Source: Campylobacter vulpis (GTDB taxonomy: Bacteria; Campylobacterota; Campylobacteria; Campylobacterales; Campylobacteraceae). From it: a DNA stretch of 64,000 nt. The notes under the pieces were generated by a model. The model was not told the origin of the DNA. It saw only the letters and a list, made by a program, of their open reading frames with translations, and ran no database searches. Positions within the stretch are counted from its first letter, which is position 1. Each line of letters opens with the position of its first letter. Both the position numbers and the translations under genes were made by a program. The stretch covers positions 1 to 64,000 of the forward strand of contig NZ_CP041617.1 of assembly GCF_014217995.1 (NCBI RefSeq), read 5' to 3'. Positions 46,643-61,168 of this stretch are shown piece after piece.

Positions 46643-47863
46643 ATGATGAGAAGAATTTTAGATTTTAAATTTGTTTTTTTGATACTTTTTGTCGATTTAG
46701 CTGCTTTGCTTTATGGAATTTCGACTTTAAGCATTAGCGAAGATGAGGCAGAAATCTATTTTAACACTTCAAATTTGCTTTATTATTTTACACATTTTGG
46801 GACGCTTTTATTTGGGCAAAATGATTTTGGTTTGCGTTTCGTATTTTTATTTTTTCATTTTTTAAGTTGCATTTTGCTTTTTTTACTTGCTTTAAAATGC
46901 ACGAAAAAAATGAGCGATAGCATATTTTCCCTTTTGCTTTTCATCTTACTTCCCGGCACCGTGGCAAGTGCCTTGCTTGTCAATGAAGCCTCCTTTGTTA
47001 TCTTGCTTTCTTTAGCCTTACTCTGTGCGTATGAATATGAGAAAAAATGGCTTTTTTATCCGCTTTTTGTATCTGTTTTATTTGTCGATAAGTCCTTTTC
47101 TATCCTTTTTCTTACCTTTTTCTTTTTTGGAATTTATAGGAAAAATGCCTTTTTATCCACTCTTGCTTTAATACTTTTTATTTTGAGTGTTTTTTATTAT
47201 GGTTTTGACACAGGAGGACGACCTAAAGGCTATTTTTTAGATACTTTAGGGATTTTTGCGGCGTGTTTTTCGCCTTTAGTTTTTGTGTATTTTTTTTATG
47301 TGATTTACCGCCTTGCCTTCAAAAAGGATAAAAGTTTGTTGTGGTTTTTAATGACTACGACTTTTCTTTTTTGCTCTTTGCTTTCTTTAAGGCAGAAGCT
47401 TTATTTGGAGGATTTTTTGCCATTTTGTGTGATTTGCACTCCTTTGCTTATTAAAACCCTAATGCAAAGTTACAGAGTAAGACTACCCAAATTTAGACTA
47501 AAATATAAAATCTTCATCGAATGTGCTGGGATTTTTTTGCTTTTTTGTTATTTTATCATCGTGGCAAATCAACTTTTATATTATATCATCGATGAGCCAA
47601 AAAAGCATTTTGCTTACAATTATCATTTAGCAAAGGAATTAAGCCTTGAGCTTAAAAAAGAGGGTATTAATGCTTTAAGGGTTGCACCCGCACTTCAAAA
47701 AAGATTGGAATTTTATGGCATTAAAAATAGCGATTTTTATTATCTTAAGGCTTTGAAAAAGGGCGAGAATTTAGACCCTAAGTCTCAAATCATCAAATTC
47801 TCTTTTGGCAAACATCAAAAAATTTATCAAATTAAAAGTTTTGAGCGTGAAAAAAGCCTTTAG
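46643..47863 (+). CDS. Polytopic membrane protein, ArnT/PMT-like glycosyltransferase candidate
   Basis: The 406-residue protein has about ten hydrophobic helices. The first periplasmic loop holds SISEDEAEIYFNTSNLLYYF, and DFGLRFVFLFFHFLSCILLF follows, the order seen in GT-C glycosyltransferases of the ArnT/PMT type (acidic motif in loop 1, G-R before the next helix). The C-terminal 100 residues are soluble (ELKKEGINALRVAPALQKRL). Lipid-linked sugar transfer is an inference. The gene has little space from the previous one and overlaps the pseudopilin gene by 17 bases, indicating co-expression. Confidence 0.65.
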   Translation: MMRRILDFKFVFLILFVDLAALLYGISTLSISEDEAEIYFNTSNLLYYFTHFGTLLFGQNDFGLRFVFLFFHFLSCILLFLLALKCTKKMSDSIFSLLLFILLPGTVASALLVNEASFVILLSLALLCAYEYEKKWLFYPLFVSVLFVDKSFSILFLTFFFFGIYRKNAFLSTLALILFILSVFYYGFDTGGRPKGYFLDTLGIFAACFSPLVFVYFFYVIYRLAFKKDKSLLWFLMTTTFLFCSLLSLRQKLYLEDFLPFCVICTPLLIKTLMQSYRVRLPKFRLKYKIFIECAGIFLLFCYFIIVANQLLYYIIDEPKKHFAYNYHLAKELSLELKKEGINALRVAPALQKRLEFYGIKNSDFYYLKALKKGENLDPKSQIIKFSFGKHQKIYQIKSFEREKSL

Positions 47864-48587
47864 TTTGCTTGAGCTTGTGCTTGTGATGGTAATTTTAGGG
47901 ATAATGATAGGTTTCATAGGTTTAAATTTAAGGCAGGATAAATTAAGCGAGGGTGCAAGAAGTATTTTAAATGATATTTTATACACGAGAAATTTAGCCC
48001 TTATGCAAAACTCTTTTAGGACAAATGAGCTAAACCACGCTAAAAGAGAGTGGTATAAAAGCAGGTGGCAGCTTTATTTTATCAATTCCGCAGCGACAAA
48101 TTACGAGCAAACTTATACAATTTTTTTAGATAAAAATGGCGATGGTAATGCAAATTTGGGCAAAACAAATGTGAATTTAGATAGAGAAATTGCCGTCGAT
48201 ATTGTAAATCCTACGAAATTGATGAATTCAGGACAAAGTGGGGTGATTCATAAAGACGATGAAAAAGCGAGTGCGAGGTTTAATATAGAAAGAAGATTTG
48301 GCATAGAAAAGGTTGAATTTAAGGGTGCTTGTAGTGGGACTACGCGTATTATTTTTGATGAATTTGGACGACTTTATTCTCCTTTAAGAAGTGCAAAAAA
48401 TGCCTTTGACAAAAGTCTTGCTAAAAATTCTCCCACTTGTATTTTACGCCTTAGTTCCAAGCATAAAAAGCAAATTTGCATTGTTATAGACACGCTAAGT
48501 GGTTATGCTTATATCCCTAAATTTAGCGATTTTAACACGCAATTTGTTTTTTTTAAAAATAAATTGGTTAAATGTGGTAAAATATGA
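47847..48587 (+). CDS. Type II secretion/competence pseudopilin (GspH/CtsT-like)
   Basis: Starting at GTG 47847 the protein is VKKAFSLLELVLVMVILGIM, a classic prepilin leader: two basic residues, cleavage before F, Glu at +5, then a hydrophobic helix. The 246-residue product continues with a soluble domain containing EGARSILNDILYTRNLALMQNS, the GspH-type helix, and a calcium-loop-like LDKNGDGNANLG. C. jejuni uses type II-like pseudopilins for natural transformation and this gene may belong there. The open frame extends upstream to 47805, but that part belongs to the overlapping membrane-protein gene. Confidence 0.82.
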   Translation: MKKAFSLLELVLVMVILGIMIGFIGLNLRQDKLSEGARSILNDILYTRNLALMQNSFRTNELNHAKREWYKSRWQLYFINSAATNYEQTYTIFLDKNGDGNANLGKTNVNLDREIAVDIVNPTKLMNSGQSGVIHKDDEKASARFNIERRFGIEKVEFKGACSGTTRIIFDEFGRLYSPLRSAKNAFDKSLAKNSPTCILRLSSKHKKQICIVIDTLSGYAYIPKFSDFNTQFVFFKNKLVKCGKI

Positions 48588-48681
48588 TTTTTAATAAAAC
48601 AATAAGCTTTATAGATTATAATTTCGTTTTATTAAGTAATAAAAATTATCAAAAAAATTATTTTATTAAGAGAGGACAAAA

Positions 48682-50322
48682 ATGTTAAAAAATTTAGGCA
48701 TTTCGGCTAAACTTTATTTAAGTTTTTCTTTCATTATTGTTATTATGTTGCTGGTTGCATTTTTTTCTATGGCTAAGGTCGATTTTTTAGACGATGCTTT
48801 GAGAATGACAACAGATAGAAATGCCCTAATTTCGCGTCAAGCGATAAATTATAGGGGAAGTGTGCATGATAGGTCGATTTTGGTGCGTGATGTGCTTTTA
48901 ATCGATAATGATAAGGCAGATTTAGAGCGAACTCTAGCAGAAATTAGAAAGCTTGAGGAGGATTATGATAGGGCAGATAAGGTTTTGATAAATATTTTAA
49001 ATCAAGTCGGCGATGCTAATGAAAAGGCTATGTATGAAGATATTGCTAAGACTAATGCTGCCACAAAAAAGCTTTACGAAGATATTATTAATCAAGTTGT
49101 TGCAAAGGATAATAAAGCGGTCGCCGCAGAGCTTTTGCTCGATGAGGCTAGAGCTAAATTTATTTTGTGGTTGGCACAGATTAATAAATTAATCGATTAT
49201 GAAGAGGCTTCAAGTCAAAAATTAACTAGCGAATCGCTTAAAGCAACAGGCTCTTTTGGAATTATTATGTTAAGCATTGTCGGTGTTGCTTTAGTATTTG
49301 CTTTATTGATTGCTTATTTTATTGTTTCTTATATTAAAAAGTCGGTTGGAGGTGAGCCAGATGAGGTTAATCATATCATTAAAGAGGTAGCCAATGGAAA
49401 TTTAACCCAAAAAATCAATACAAATTATAATGAAAGCATACTTTATGCAGTGGGAAAAATGCAAGAACAATTAAGAAATATAGTTAAGCAAATGCTTTAT
49501 ACTTCAAAAAAATTAAATGAGAAAGTGGATTTAGCGGTAGAGCATTTTGTCGAAACTGAAAAATCCGTAATTATTCAAGGCAAAACCTCAAGAGAATCAG
49601 CACAAAAGATTAAAGAGGTTAGTCAAAAAACGCAAAATGTCTCTCAAATTGCTTTAGAAACAGAGCAAAATTCGAAAGATACAACAGAAATTTGTGAAAA
49701 TAATAAAAAATCTGCCGAAGATACCGCTTCACAAATGGAATTCATCGCAGACAATTCTTCTAAAATTTCTCAACAAATCAACCTGCTTGATGAACACGCC
49801 AAAAACATAGGCACAAGCACAGAATTAATTAGCGAGATAACTGAACAAACTAATCTACTCGCTCTTAATGCCGCCATAGAAGCAGCAAGAGCAGGTGAAG
49901 TAGGGCGTGGCTTTGCTGTCGTAGCTGATGAAATCCGCAAACTTGCAGAAAAAACAGGCTCAGCAACAGAGCAAATTGCAATGATAAATAAAAAAATTCA
50001 AGAAGAAACTTTAGCTACTGTGGGTGCTATTGAAGAATCTATCCCTCTTATTTCTCAAGGTAAAGCTTTAAGTGAGGGTGTTAGAGATAGTGTAGAGATT
50101 ATTTTTAATCAAGCAAATGATAGTCTTATCAAAGCACAAGAGGTCAATAAAGAAGTTGCAGAACAGGTAAATTTGATGAATGAGATTGAAGAAAAAATTA
50201 ATTTTGTTGCAAACATTTCAGAGCAAACGCAAAAAGTGGTTGGAGAAAGTAGAAATTCTATGATGGAACTTAAGGACCTTAGCGGTAATCTCCAAAAAGA
50301 AATTCAAATTTTCAAATTATAA
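48682..50322 (+). CDS. Methyl-accepting chemotaxis protein with four-helix sensor
   Basis: The 546-residue chemoreceptor has an N-terminal membrane helix ([19 protein letters not shown]), a helical periplasmic domain of the 4HB/TarH type (residues 35-185), a second helix ([25 protein letters not shown]), a HAMP region ([19 protein letters not shown]) and a signalling domain with [35 protein letters not shown]. The C-terminus ends IQIFKL without the pentapeptide tether. Ligand unknown. AAGAGAGGACAAAA precedes the ATG. It is followed by a terminator and the rRNA promoter. Confidence 0.93.
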   Translation: MLKNLGISAKLYLSFSFIIVIMLLVAFFSMAKVDFLDDALRMTTDRNALISRQAINYRGSVHDRSILVRDVLLIDNDKADLERTLAEIRKLEEDYDRADKVLINILNQVGDANEKAMYEDIAKTNAATKKLYEDIINQVVAKDNKAVAAELLLDEARAKFILWLAQINKLIDYEEASSQKLTSESLKATGSFGIIMLSIVGVALVFALLIAYFIVSYIKKSVGGEPDEVNHIIKEVANGNLTQKINTNYNESILYAVGKMQEQLRNIVKQMLYTSKKLNEKVDLAVEHFVETEKSVIIQGKTSRESAQKIKEVSQKTQNVSQIALETEQNSKDTTEICENNKKSAEDTASQMEFIADNSSKISQQINLLDEHAKNIGTSTELISEITEQTNLLALNAAIEAARAGEVGRGFAVVADEIRKLAEKTGSATEQIAMINKKIQEETLATVGAIEESIPLISQGKALSEGVRDSVEIIFNQANDSLIKAQEVNKEVAEQVNLMNEIEEKINFVANISEQTQKVVGESRNSMMELKDLSGNLQKEIQIFKL

Positions 50323-50328
50323 ATTAAC

Positions 50329-50360
50329 ATAGAGACTCGAAAAGGGTCTCTATATCTTTT
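50329..50360 (+). terminator. Terminator between chemoreceptor gene and rRNA
   Basis: ATAGAGAC (50329-50336) pairs with GTCTCTAT (50346-50353), followed by ATCTTTT. It ends chemoreceptor transcription before the rRNA promoter. Confidence 0.75.
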
Positions 50361-50370
50361 AACTTTAACC

Positions 50371-50511
50371 TCCCCTTAAGCTTTCTTTACTATAATTTCA
50401 TTTCTTTTTGTTTTTAATCTCAGCTTTAAGCCTTATTAAAAACCTAAAAAGTTCTGTTCTTTAACATCAATATTGTTATTCAAATCTTATAGTCAATCTT
50501 TGAAATCTAAA
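50371..50511 (+). promoter_or_regulatory. 16S rRNA promoter, boxA and processing arm
   Basis: TATAAT at 50391-50396 is the -10 element within CCCTTAAG-CTTTCTTTAC-TATAATTTCA. TGTTCTTTAAC at 50455-50465 is a boxA antitermination sequence. TCAATCTTTGAAATCTAAA (50493-50511) can pair over all 19 bases (one G-U) with 52290-52308 after the 16S gene, forming the RNase III stem. The same promoter and boxA recur before 23S. Confidence 0.8.
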
Positions 50512-50696
50512 TAAGTGACGATTGAGCCACACTTTATAAATAAAGTGAAATAAACATTAAAAGTTTTAGATTAAAACTTCATATGATTAAACTAAAGATA
50601 CTAAGGGCAAACCTTAAGCATAGATGATTGTTTTAGGACAATCTTATCTTTAGTCTTACTTCTCTTAATGAGGCTTTGCCTATATTAAAGAAATTA

Positions 50697-52210
<1,514 letters not shown>

Positions 52211-52320
52211 AGAGTACAACTTTATCCTTTCGTTAGGATAGAGTATAAAAGTAGCTTTCTCACAAAGCTAACTTATTCAATTGTCCTTGTTTAGATTTTA
52301 AAGATTGATAAGCTAATTTT

Positions 52321-52396
52321 GGGGAATTAGCTCAGCTGGGAGAGCGCCTGCTTTGCACGCAGGAGGTCAGCGGTTCGATCCCGCTATTCTCCACCA
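52321..52396 (+). tRNA. tRNA-Ala (TGC)
   Basis: 76-base cloverleaf: GGGGAAT acceptor pairs with ATTCTCC before ACCA; D-loop AGCTCAGCTGGGAGAGC; anticodon loop CTTTGCACG with TGC; T-arm GGTTCGATCCC. CCA is encoded. Standard position after 16S. Confidence 0.97.
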
Positions 52397-52403
52397 TTAT
52401 AAA

Positions 52404-52480
52404 GGGCCTATAGCTCAGCTGGTTAGAGTGCACCCCTGATAAGGGTGAGGTCACAAGTTCAAGTCTTGTTAGGCCCACCA
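52404..52480 (+). tRNA. tRNA-Ile (GAT)
   Basis: 77-base cloverleaf: GGGCCTA acceptor pairs with TAGGCCC before ACCA; anticodon loop CTGATAA with GAT; T-arm GTTCAAGTC. CCA is encoded. In most bacteria 23S would follow directly; here it does not. Confidence 0.97.
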
Positions 52481-53177
52481 TAAAGATTTGGATAAGATGT
52501 TGAGGGTAATCTGTTCTTTTTATTTTTCTTTGGTGTTTTTATCTTTAGTTGCTTTTATCATTTATTCTTTATTTTCTTTGCTGATTTGTTTTTTTGTATA
52601 TTTAAATGCTATTCTAAATTTAGAATAGAGGAGTTTAAGGGATTAAAATAAGTCGATTTGCCTTTTTTAAAAGGATTTTTTCGTGGGTTTGAGTTTAGTT
52701 TGTGTCGCAAATGCAGTAGGGGTTGAGCGTAGGAGTGATAAGGATAGAATATTGATTGATATGAGTGAGATTTTGGTGTTGAAACACCATATAAAAGTGG
52801 TAAAGTTAATGGAATTAGAACCATACAAGCGAATGGGGAGTTTAGAATATTTAGTGTTACAATAACTTTTCTAATGGTATCAAAAACGGTAAAGAAGAGT
52901 TTTGCGATGAATTGATTGAATATAATGGGTGCTGAACCTAAAGCAATATTAACTATAAAGATAACAAACTTATTTTACCAAATGTGCTGATGAAAAAAGA
53001 TCTCATCTTATGCGATTTTATGCAAGATTTTTGCTAAATTTATTAACATTATAAAGTAATTTTAAACAAGCCTTTTAAATTTAATTCTCATTTTAAAATA
53101 TGTGTTATGATTGAAAACTTTATATGATGATATAAAAGATTTTCTCAAAAATGTGTGTAAATTTTTAGGACAGAACT
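52481..53177. other. Spacer after tRNA-Ile with gene-remnant-like sequence
   Basis: About 700 bases with no intact gene. An inverted CTAAATTTAGAAT-type element lies near 52615-52625. A 60-codon plus-strand frame (52683-52865; GLSLVCVANAVGVERRSDKD) and, in another frame after about 52866, NFSNGIKNGKEEFCDELIEY look like disconnected scraps of coding sequence, with no start signals. I cannot identify the source gene. A weak promoter for the LysE-type gene probably lies near 53100-53150. Confidence 0.4.
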
Positions 53178-53813
53178 ATGGCAAGTGTATTTTTTAAGGG
53201 TTTTTTGCTTTCTTTATCCCTCATTGCAGCTATAGGGGCACAAAATGCTTTTATTTTAAAACAAGCTTTATCAAATCACTATATTTTCATTGTTTGTTCC
53301 ATTTGTTTTTTGTGTGATGTGATTTTGATGAGTGTAGGTATTTTTGGCGTAGGAGAAATTTTTGCGAAAAATAAAATTTTAGCCCTTATTTTAGCCTTTT
53401 GCGGTGCGTGTTTTGCTCTATATTATGCTTTTTTATCCTTAAAAGCTATTTTTGTAAGTCCTATGAAAATACAATTAGCAAAAGAAAAGCTTCCTTCATT
53501 AAAAAAAGTGATAATTTTGACTCTACTTGTTACCCTTGCTAATCCCCATGTTTATTTGGACACTGTTTTTTTGGTAGGTAGTGCAGCTTTAAATTTTTCT
53601 TTTAATGAAAAAATTCTTTTTGCGTTAGGAGCTTTAAGCGCTTCGTTTTTATGGTTTTTTTCTTTGGGTTATGGGGCTAAATTTTTGAGTTTTTATATAG
53701 ATCGAAAACCAAATATTATTAAAATAATTGATTTGTTTGTATGTTTTATAATGTGTGTGGTTGCGTATTCTTTAAGCTTGTATATTTTGGAAAATTTATC
53801 TCACATATCCTAA
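53178..53813 (+). CDS. LysE/ArgO-type amino acid exporter
   Basis: The 211-residue protein has six hydrophobic helices and the LysE signature near the N-terminus (LSLIAAIGAQNAFILKQAL), followed by CSICFLCDVILMSVGIFGVG and LVTLANPHVYLDTVFLVGSA, which match the basic-amino-acid exporter branch (LysE/ArgO/YggA). It would export lysine or arginine across the inner membrane. TTAGGACAGAACT precedes the ATG. It is located between the two halves of the rRNA operon with metK. No LysG-type regulator lies next to it. Confidence 0.9.
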   Translation: MASVFFKGFLLSLSLIAAIGAQNAFILKQALSNHYIFIVCSICFLCDVILMSVGIFGVGEIFAKNKILALILAFCGACFALYYAFLSLKAIFVSPMKIQLAKEKLPSLKKVIILTLLVTLANPHVYLDTVFLVGSAALNFSFNEKILFALGALSASFLWFFSLGYGAKFLSFYIDRKPNIIKIIDLFVCFIMCVVAYSLSLYILENLSHIS

Positions 53814-53979
53814 ATAATGTGCAAATTTAATGCGTATATCAAATTTGAAGCTCGAACTTTTTATGGATATCTCGTCCGTGACTAAGATGCCTACTATATA
53901 TAAGTTTAAAATGTAAGAATTGAGTTATTGTAACTTAAATTTTGTATAATGCCCTTTCATTTTTTACGAAAGGACTTTT

Positions 53980-55179
53980 ATGTATCTATTCACTTCAGAA
54001 GTCGTAAGTGCAGGTCATCCTGACAAGTGTGCTGATATAATCGCTGATACAATAGTGGATATACTCTTGAAAAATGACAAAAATTCAAGAGTGGCGAGTG
54101 AGGTTTTTGTCGCAGGAAATAAGGTTGTGATAGGAGGCGAAGTTAAGTCAAATCACAAGCTTAGTAAGACTGATTACGATAATTTGGTCAAAGATGTTTT
54201 GAAAAAAATAGGCTATGATGGGGCTGGACATTTTAGCAAAGAGCAATGTTTGCACCCTGATGAAGTCGATGTTATGGTATTTTTAAACGAGCAAAGCCCA
54301 GACATTAATCAAGGGGTCGATCAAGAGGACGGCGAAACAGGTGCCGGAGATCAGGGCATAATGTTTGGCTTTGCAAGTTGTGAAGCAGAGGAGTATATGC
54401 CAGCGGCGATTAGTTATGCTAGAATGCTTTGCGATAAAGTTTATGCTTATGCTAAGGCTAATCCGCACGAGCTTGGAGTAGATATAAAAACGCAGGTTAC
54501 TATTGATTATGGCACGAAAGCAAATTTTGAAAATTGTGCTCCGCAAAAAATTCATACCATAGTAGTTTCTGCTCCTTGTGTGGAAAGTATGAAAATAGAG
54601 GAATTGAGAGCTTTAGTGATGAAGCTTATTTTGGAAACAAAGTTACCTAAAGAGCTTTTTTGTCCTGAAACAACGAGAATTTTAATTAATCCAACGGGTA
54701 AATATGTCAATCACAGCTCCTTACACGATAGTGGCTTAACAGGACGCAAACTTATCGTAGATAGTTTTGGCGGCTACTCGCCTATAGGTGGGGGAGCGCA
54801 GTCTAGTAAAGACTACACTAAAGTTGATAGAAGCGGACTTTATGCGGCTAGATGGTTAGCTAAAAACATTGTTGCTGCAAAACTTGCAAAAAAATGTATA
54901 GTGCAATTAAGTTACGCTATAGGTGTGGCGAAGCCAACTTCTGTAAGTGTGGATTGCATGGGGACAAATTTGGGTAGTGTTGATGATAATAAATTAAGCG
55001 AATTTGTAATGGAAAATTTTGCACTAACTCCTAATTGGATTAGAGATAAATTTGCTCTTGATAAGCCAAGCGAAAGCACATTTTTATACGCTGATGTTGC
55101 CGCAAGAGGACAGGTAGGGCAGAAAGACTATCCTTGGGAAAAATTAGATGCTTTAGACAAATTTAAAAATTTATTTTAG
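53980..55179 (+). CDS. metK: S-adenosylmethionine synthetase
   Basis: Makes SAM from methionine and ATP. The 399-residue protein contains FTSEVVSAGHPDKCADIIAD at the N-terminus, the ATP-binding GAGDQGIMFGFA, GGYSPIGGGAQSSKDYTKVD and GLYAARWLAKNIVAAKLAKK. It differs from the E. coli form in details (GGYSPIGGG rather than GRGGAHGGG) like other Campylobacter enzymes. TACGAAAGGACTTTT precedes the ATG, with TATAAT near 53945. It lies between the rRNA halves and ends in a strong terminator. Confidence 0.96.
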   Translation: MYLFTSEVVSAGHPDKCADIIADTIVDILLKNDKNSRVASEVFVAGNKVVIGGEVKSNHKLSKTDYDNLVKDVLKKIGYDGAGHFSKEQCLHPDEVDVMVFLNEQSPDINQGVDQEDGETGAGDQGIMFGFASCEAEEYMPAAISYARMLCDKVYAYAKANPHELGVDIKTQVTIDYGTKANFENCAPQKIHTIVVSAPCVESMKIEELRALVMKLILETKLPKELFCPETTRILINPTGKYVNHSSLHDSGLTGRKLIVDSFGGYSPIGGGAQSSKDYTKVDRSGLYAARWLAKNIVAAKLAKKCIVQLSYAIGVAKPTSVSVDCMGTNLGSVDDNKLSEFVMENFALTPNWIRDKFALDKPSESTFLYADVAARGQVGQKDYPWEKLDALDKFKNLF

Positions 55180-55213
55180 AATATTAAGCCCCTTTGGGGG
55201 CTTAATATTTTTT
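55180..55213 (+). terminator. Strong terminator of metK
   Basis: AATATTAAGCCCC (55180-55192) and GGGGCTTAATATT (55197-55209) make a perfect 13-base stem over a four-base loop, followed by TTTT. It begins one base after the metK stop and would isolate 23S from upstream transcription unless antiterminated. Confidence 0.92.
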
Positions 55214-55239
55214 CATAAAACTTCCCCACATTTCATCTT

Positions 55240-55553
55240 CCCTTAAGTTTCTTTATGTATAATTTCAACTTTCACTTTCTAAAAAAAAGTCTAAATAAAT
55301 ATTTTAACTCCTTTTAGAAAGGTGTTCTTTAACTTATCATTGTTAAGAGTCACAAGCAAGTTTTAATAAAAACAATTTTACTGAACTTGTTAAAGGATAG
55401 AAGAAATTCAAAGTTTAATACACGACTTTAGCTTCACATCATTGACTTTATTTTTCAATATGAAACTAAAGATTAAACACTTTCCGTCTTTATATAAATC
55501 ATCAAAAATTTATATAGCTCTTTTATCATTAAACTTTAACAAGGAAGTGATGC
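55240..55553 (+). promoter_or_regulatory. Separate 23S rRNA promoter, boxA and processing arm
   Basis: CCCTTAAGTTTCTTTATGTATAATTTCA repeats the 16S promoter almost exactly, with TATAAT at 55258-55263. TGTTCTTTAAC (55323-55333) is identical to the 16S boxA and at the same distance (59-60 bases) from the -10 box. CTTTAACAAGGAAGTGATGC (55534-55553) pairs with 58874-58893 beyond 23S for RNase III processing. The leader thus has all parts of an independent rRNA unit. Confidence 0.85.
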
Positions 55554-55722
55554 GTTTTAGAATTAACACAATCAGTTGATTATGTTTAAAACCTGATTTA
55601 GTTTAATAAGAAGGAAGTTAGCCTTATCTACTTAGCTTAATTTTACATTAGGCTTGGCGGGGTAGGCCTTTAGTTTGCTTCTTAGTCAAGGCTTTGCCTT
55701 GACGCTAAAGAAGGTTGAAAAA

Positions 55723-58763
<3,041 letters not shown>

Positions 58764-59102
58764 AAAATATTTGTTATTCTTTTTTGCTTATGTGTCGTTA
58801 GAGTTCGCTCACATATTATCAATATGCTACGCTCACTCTGCCTAGCCTAAGACAAAAAATAAAAAACAAATAAGCATCACTTCCTTGTTAAGGTTTAACC
58901 TTAATATAAGTGTAAAAAGTTTGATTAAAACTTGCTCTTAACATTGTTTTTTAAGTGTTTTTAGTTCTAAACTAAAGATGAGATTTCATTAAGCTTTATT
59001 AGCAAGATATGATTTGATATATTTCATAGCTAGGAATTTATCCTAAATTAAGCTTATCTTTGAAAGTTTAAATAAAATATCCATAAAACATTTAAATAAC
59101 AA
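58764..59102. other. 23S-5S spacer with processing stem arm
   Basis: No gene. GCATCACTTCCTTGTTAAGG (58874-58893) is the right arm of the 23S processing stem, and ATTAAAACTTGCTCTTAACATTG (about 58925-58947) is partly complementary to the leader region around 55338-55371 (TTGTTAAGAG and CAAGTTTTAAT), so the stem may be extended. Confidence 0.65.
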
Positions 59103-59221
59103 TGTCCGTGATTATACAGATGTGGAAACGCCTTGCTCCATCCCGAACCAAGAAGCTAAGCACATCGTGGGTGATGATACTACGCCTTACTGGCAGGGGG
59201 AAAGTAGCTCATTGCGGACTT
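59103..59221 (+). rRNA. 5S ribosomal RNA
   Basis: TGTCCGTG at the 5-prime end pairs with CATTGCGGACT at the 3-prime end. Conserved segments CGCCTTGCTCCATCCCGAACCAAGAAGCTAAG-type loop and CTGGCAGGGGGAAAGTAGC are present in order. About 119 bases; ends are approximate. Confidence 0.93.
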
Positions 59222-60022
59222 GTTAGTTTCTACAAACTTCCTTTCAAGCCAAGTTATACAATAAACAAATGCCGATATTTTAAGCACTTTTTGTTTGAAT
59301 GCTCCTTAATTAGTTTTAATGAATTAAAATGACACAAAATTAAATTTTTTAGCACAGGTAAAATAATTTGCAAAATAAAACGACATTAAATGCCACATAA
59401 CTCATTTGCTAATTTTTCTAAGTATCGATTTAAAATGATGAAAATTGATGAATTTGGAATTATTATTATCTTATATTTGACTACTTTGCATAATATAAAT
59501 GAGCTATTAAAAAGCTCTTTTTTTAAGCCTATTATTTTTTATTATAATGTCTTCTTGCCGTTGAATTCTTTATGAAAGCCTTAATAAGAACTTAGTTTTT
59601 ATTGCTTTAAGTTTTTTTAAACTCTCTTAAAAAACCTTATAAAGTCGTATTAAAAAATTTTTGTTTGATTTTTGAAATTTGATTGTTGAAAATTTAGTGT
59701 CAAAAAGTTGAAACTAAGTTTTTAATGTTTAATTGCTGTGAGGGTTTGGTTAAAATTCTCTTTTATAAGGAAAATTAAGAAATCTAAATCAAATTTTTTT
59801 AGCCTTTAATACTCAAAAATGATATAAAAAAGCTAAATGGTTTAGAGTATTCTTTTTTTCTTGACGAGCTTTTTGAGGATTAAATTTTTAAGCATACTTG
59901 TAAAACGATTTAAGTTGTGGAAAATTGTAACAAATTAGATTATATTTTTTATTTCTGTAAAAAATAATTGTATGATTTAAAAATAGAATGTAGAATTTTT
60001 AAAATATGATTGTGGAGTTGTG
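59222..60022. other. Gene-free region after 5S
   Basis: About 800 AT-rich bases with no supported gene. A 61-codon frame at 59390-59575 has no ribosome site and no protein-like features. TTAAAAAGCTCTTTTTTTAAGC at about 59506 is a hairpin with a T run and may terminate the 23S-5S transcript. The rest looks like decayed sequence leading into the pseudogene cluster. Confidence 0.4.
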
Positions 60023-61168
60023 ATGAAAAATTTAGAAAATATACTTCTTGAAAAGTGCTTAGAGGATATATTTTTTTATGAGTAAAAATAGGGTTTTTGA
60101 CTTATTTGACCCTATGAATGATGAGATGCCAAGAAGTATTTTGCGGATTTATCTTATTGAAATTTTACTTTCTATAGAGAGAAATCAATTAGTGAAAAAT
60201 CAAAAGATATTTAAATTACATTATTTTAAATGATAAATTGGGTGAATGTATTTTAGATGAGATTTATAGGATTATTCTTGAGAAAAATATTTAGAGGCAA
60301 GAGAGGTGATTTTGCAATATCTTAATAAAAATCCTAAAGATGTTTATTTGTTTTATGTATGTCATATGATAGAATTTAATTTTGGACTCAAAAGTTTTAT
60401 GCTTGAAACACTCAATGTTATGAAAGTTAATTTTGCGGATAAATTTTATTCTTATTATGAGGGTATAAAGGCTTTTATACTTAATGAAAATTGCATTTGC
60501 AATCAGTCTTTTTCATCAGCAAAATACACATTAAAAAATAATCGAAAGAATATTTATGCTTTTCACGCTTTATGCCATTATTATGATGCAAAAAAATTAA
60601 TGCAAAATATGTATGTGATTTATGGATAAATAATTATTCGATGAGATTGCATTAACTTGACATTATGCCTTGTTTTTATTTTGCACTCACAATTTAGAAG
60701 ATATGGAAAAAATTTATCGATTTTTGAGAATAAAAAATGATGAAGGGTTGCAGGATTTAGATGCTAGCTTTTTAGCCTTTAGGTTAAAATTTTATATGAT
60801 GTAGATTTGATAGAGCTTGATGTAGGGGCATTATTTAAAAGTTGGAATTGTTTTGGGGAATTGAGATTTTACTTTTTTAATGATTTTCACGCATCTTTAG
60901 TTTTTGTTTTGGCTGATAAGATGGAATTAATAGATGTTTTAATTAAAAAGACTCGCTCGAGTTTGCCTTTTGGTTTTTATAAAGAAAAAATAAAACTTTT
61001 AAAAGCTGTTAAATATTTTTATCTGTGATGAAGTGTTGCAAATGCTTGATAGGGGTATTGATTATACTTTTATAGGAGAAAGTAAGGCATAACGCAACAT
61101 TATTTATGAAATGTTTGAAAGGGCAAAATTAAAGGAAAATAATGGAAAAATTCGTTTATTAGATCTTT
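60023..61168 (+). pseudogene. Decayed TTC38-like tetratricopeptide protein gene
   Basis: Read across frames, this stretch follows the TTC38-type TPR protein pattern: MSKNRVFDLFDPMND-like start region after a frameshift at a T run near 60075, YLEAREVILQYLNKNPKDVY, YYEGIKAFILNENC, KNIYAFHALCHYYDA, then in other frames ALFLFCTHNLEDMEKIYRFL, DLDASFLAFRLKF, FFNDFHASLVFVLADKMELI and finally TYTFIGESKA-stop-RNIIYEMFERAKLK. The last part matches the family's IGGS-x-x-QRD ending. At least five frameshifts or stops are present (near 60075, 60230, 60290, 60630, 60800, 61025, 61090), so no functional protein is made. First member of the broken cluster. Confidence 0.65.

Noticed and set aside
52683-52865. 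60-codon plus-strand frame after tRNA-Ile
   Set aside because: No start signals or family similarity; treated as a gene scrap inside the spacer.
59390-59575. 61-codon frame downstream of 5S
   Set aside because: Low complexity AT-rich composition and no ribosome site; it ends near a possible terminator.
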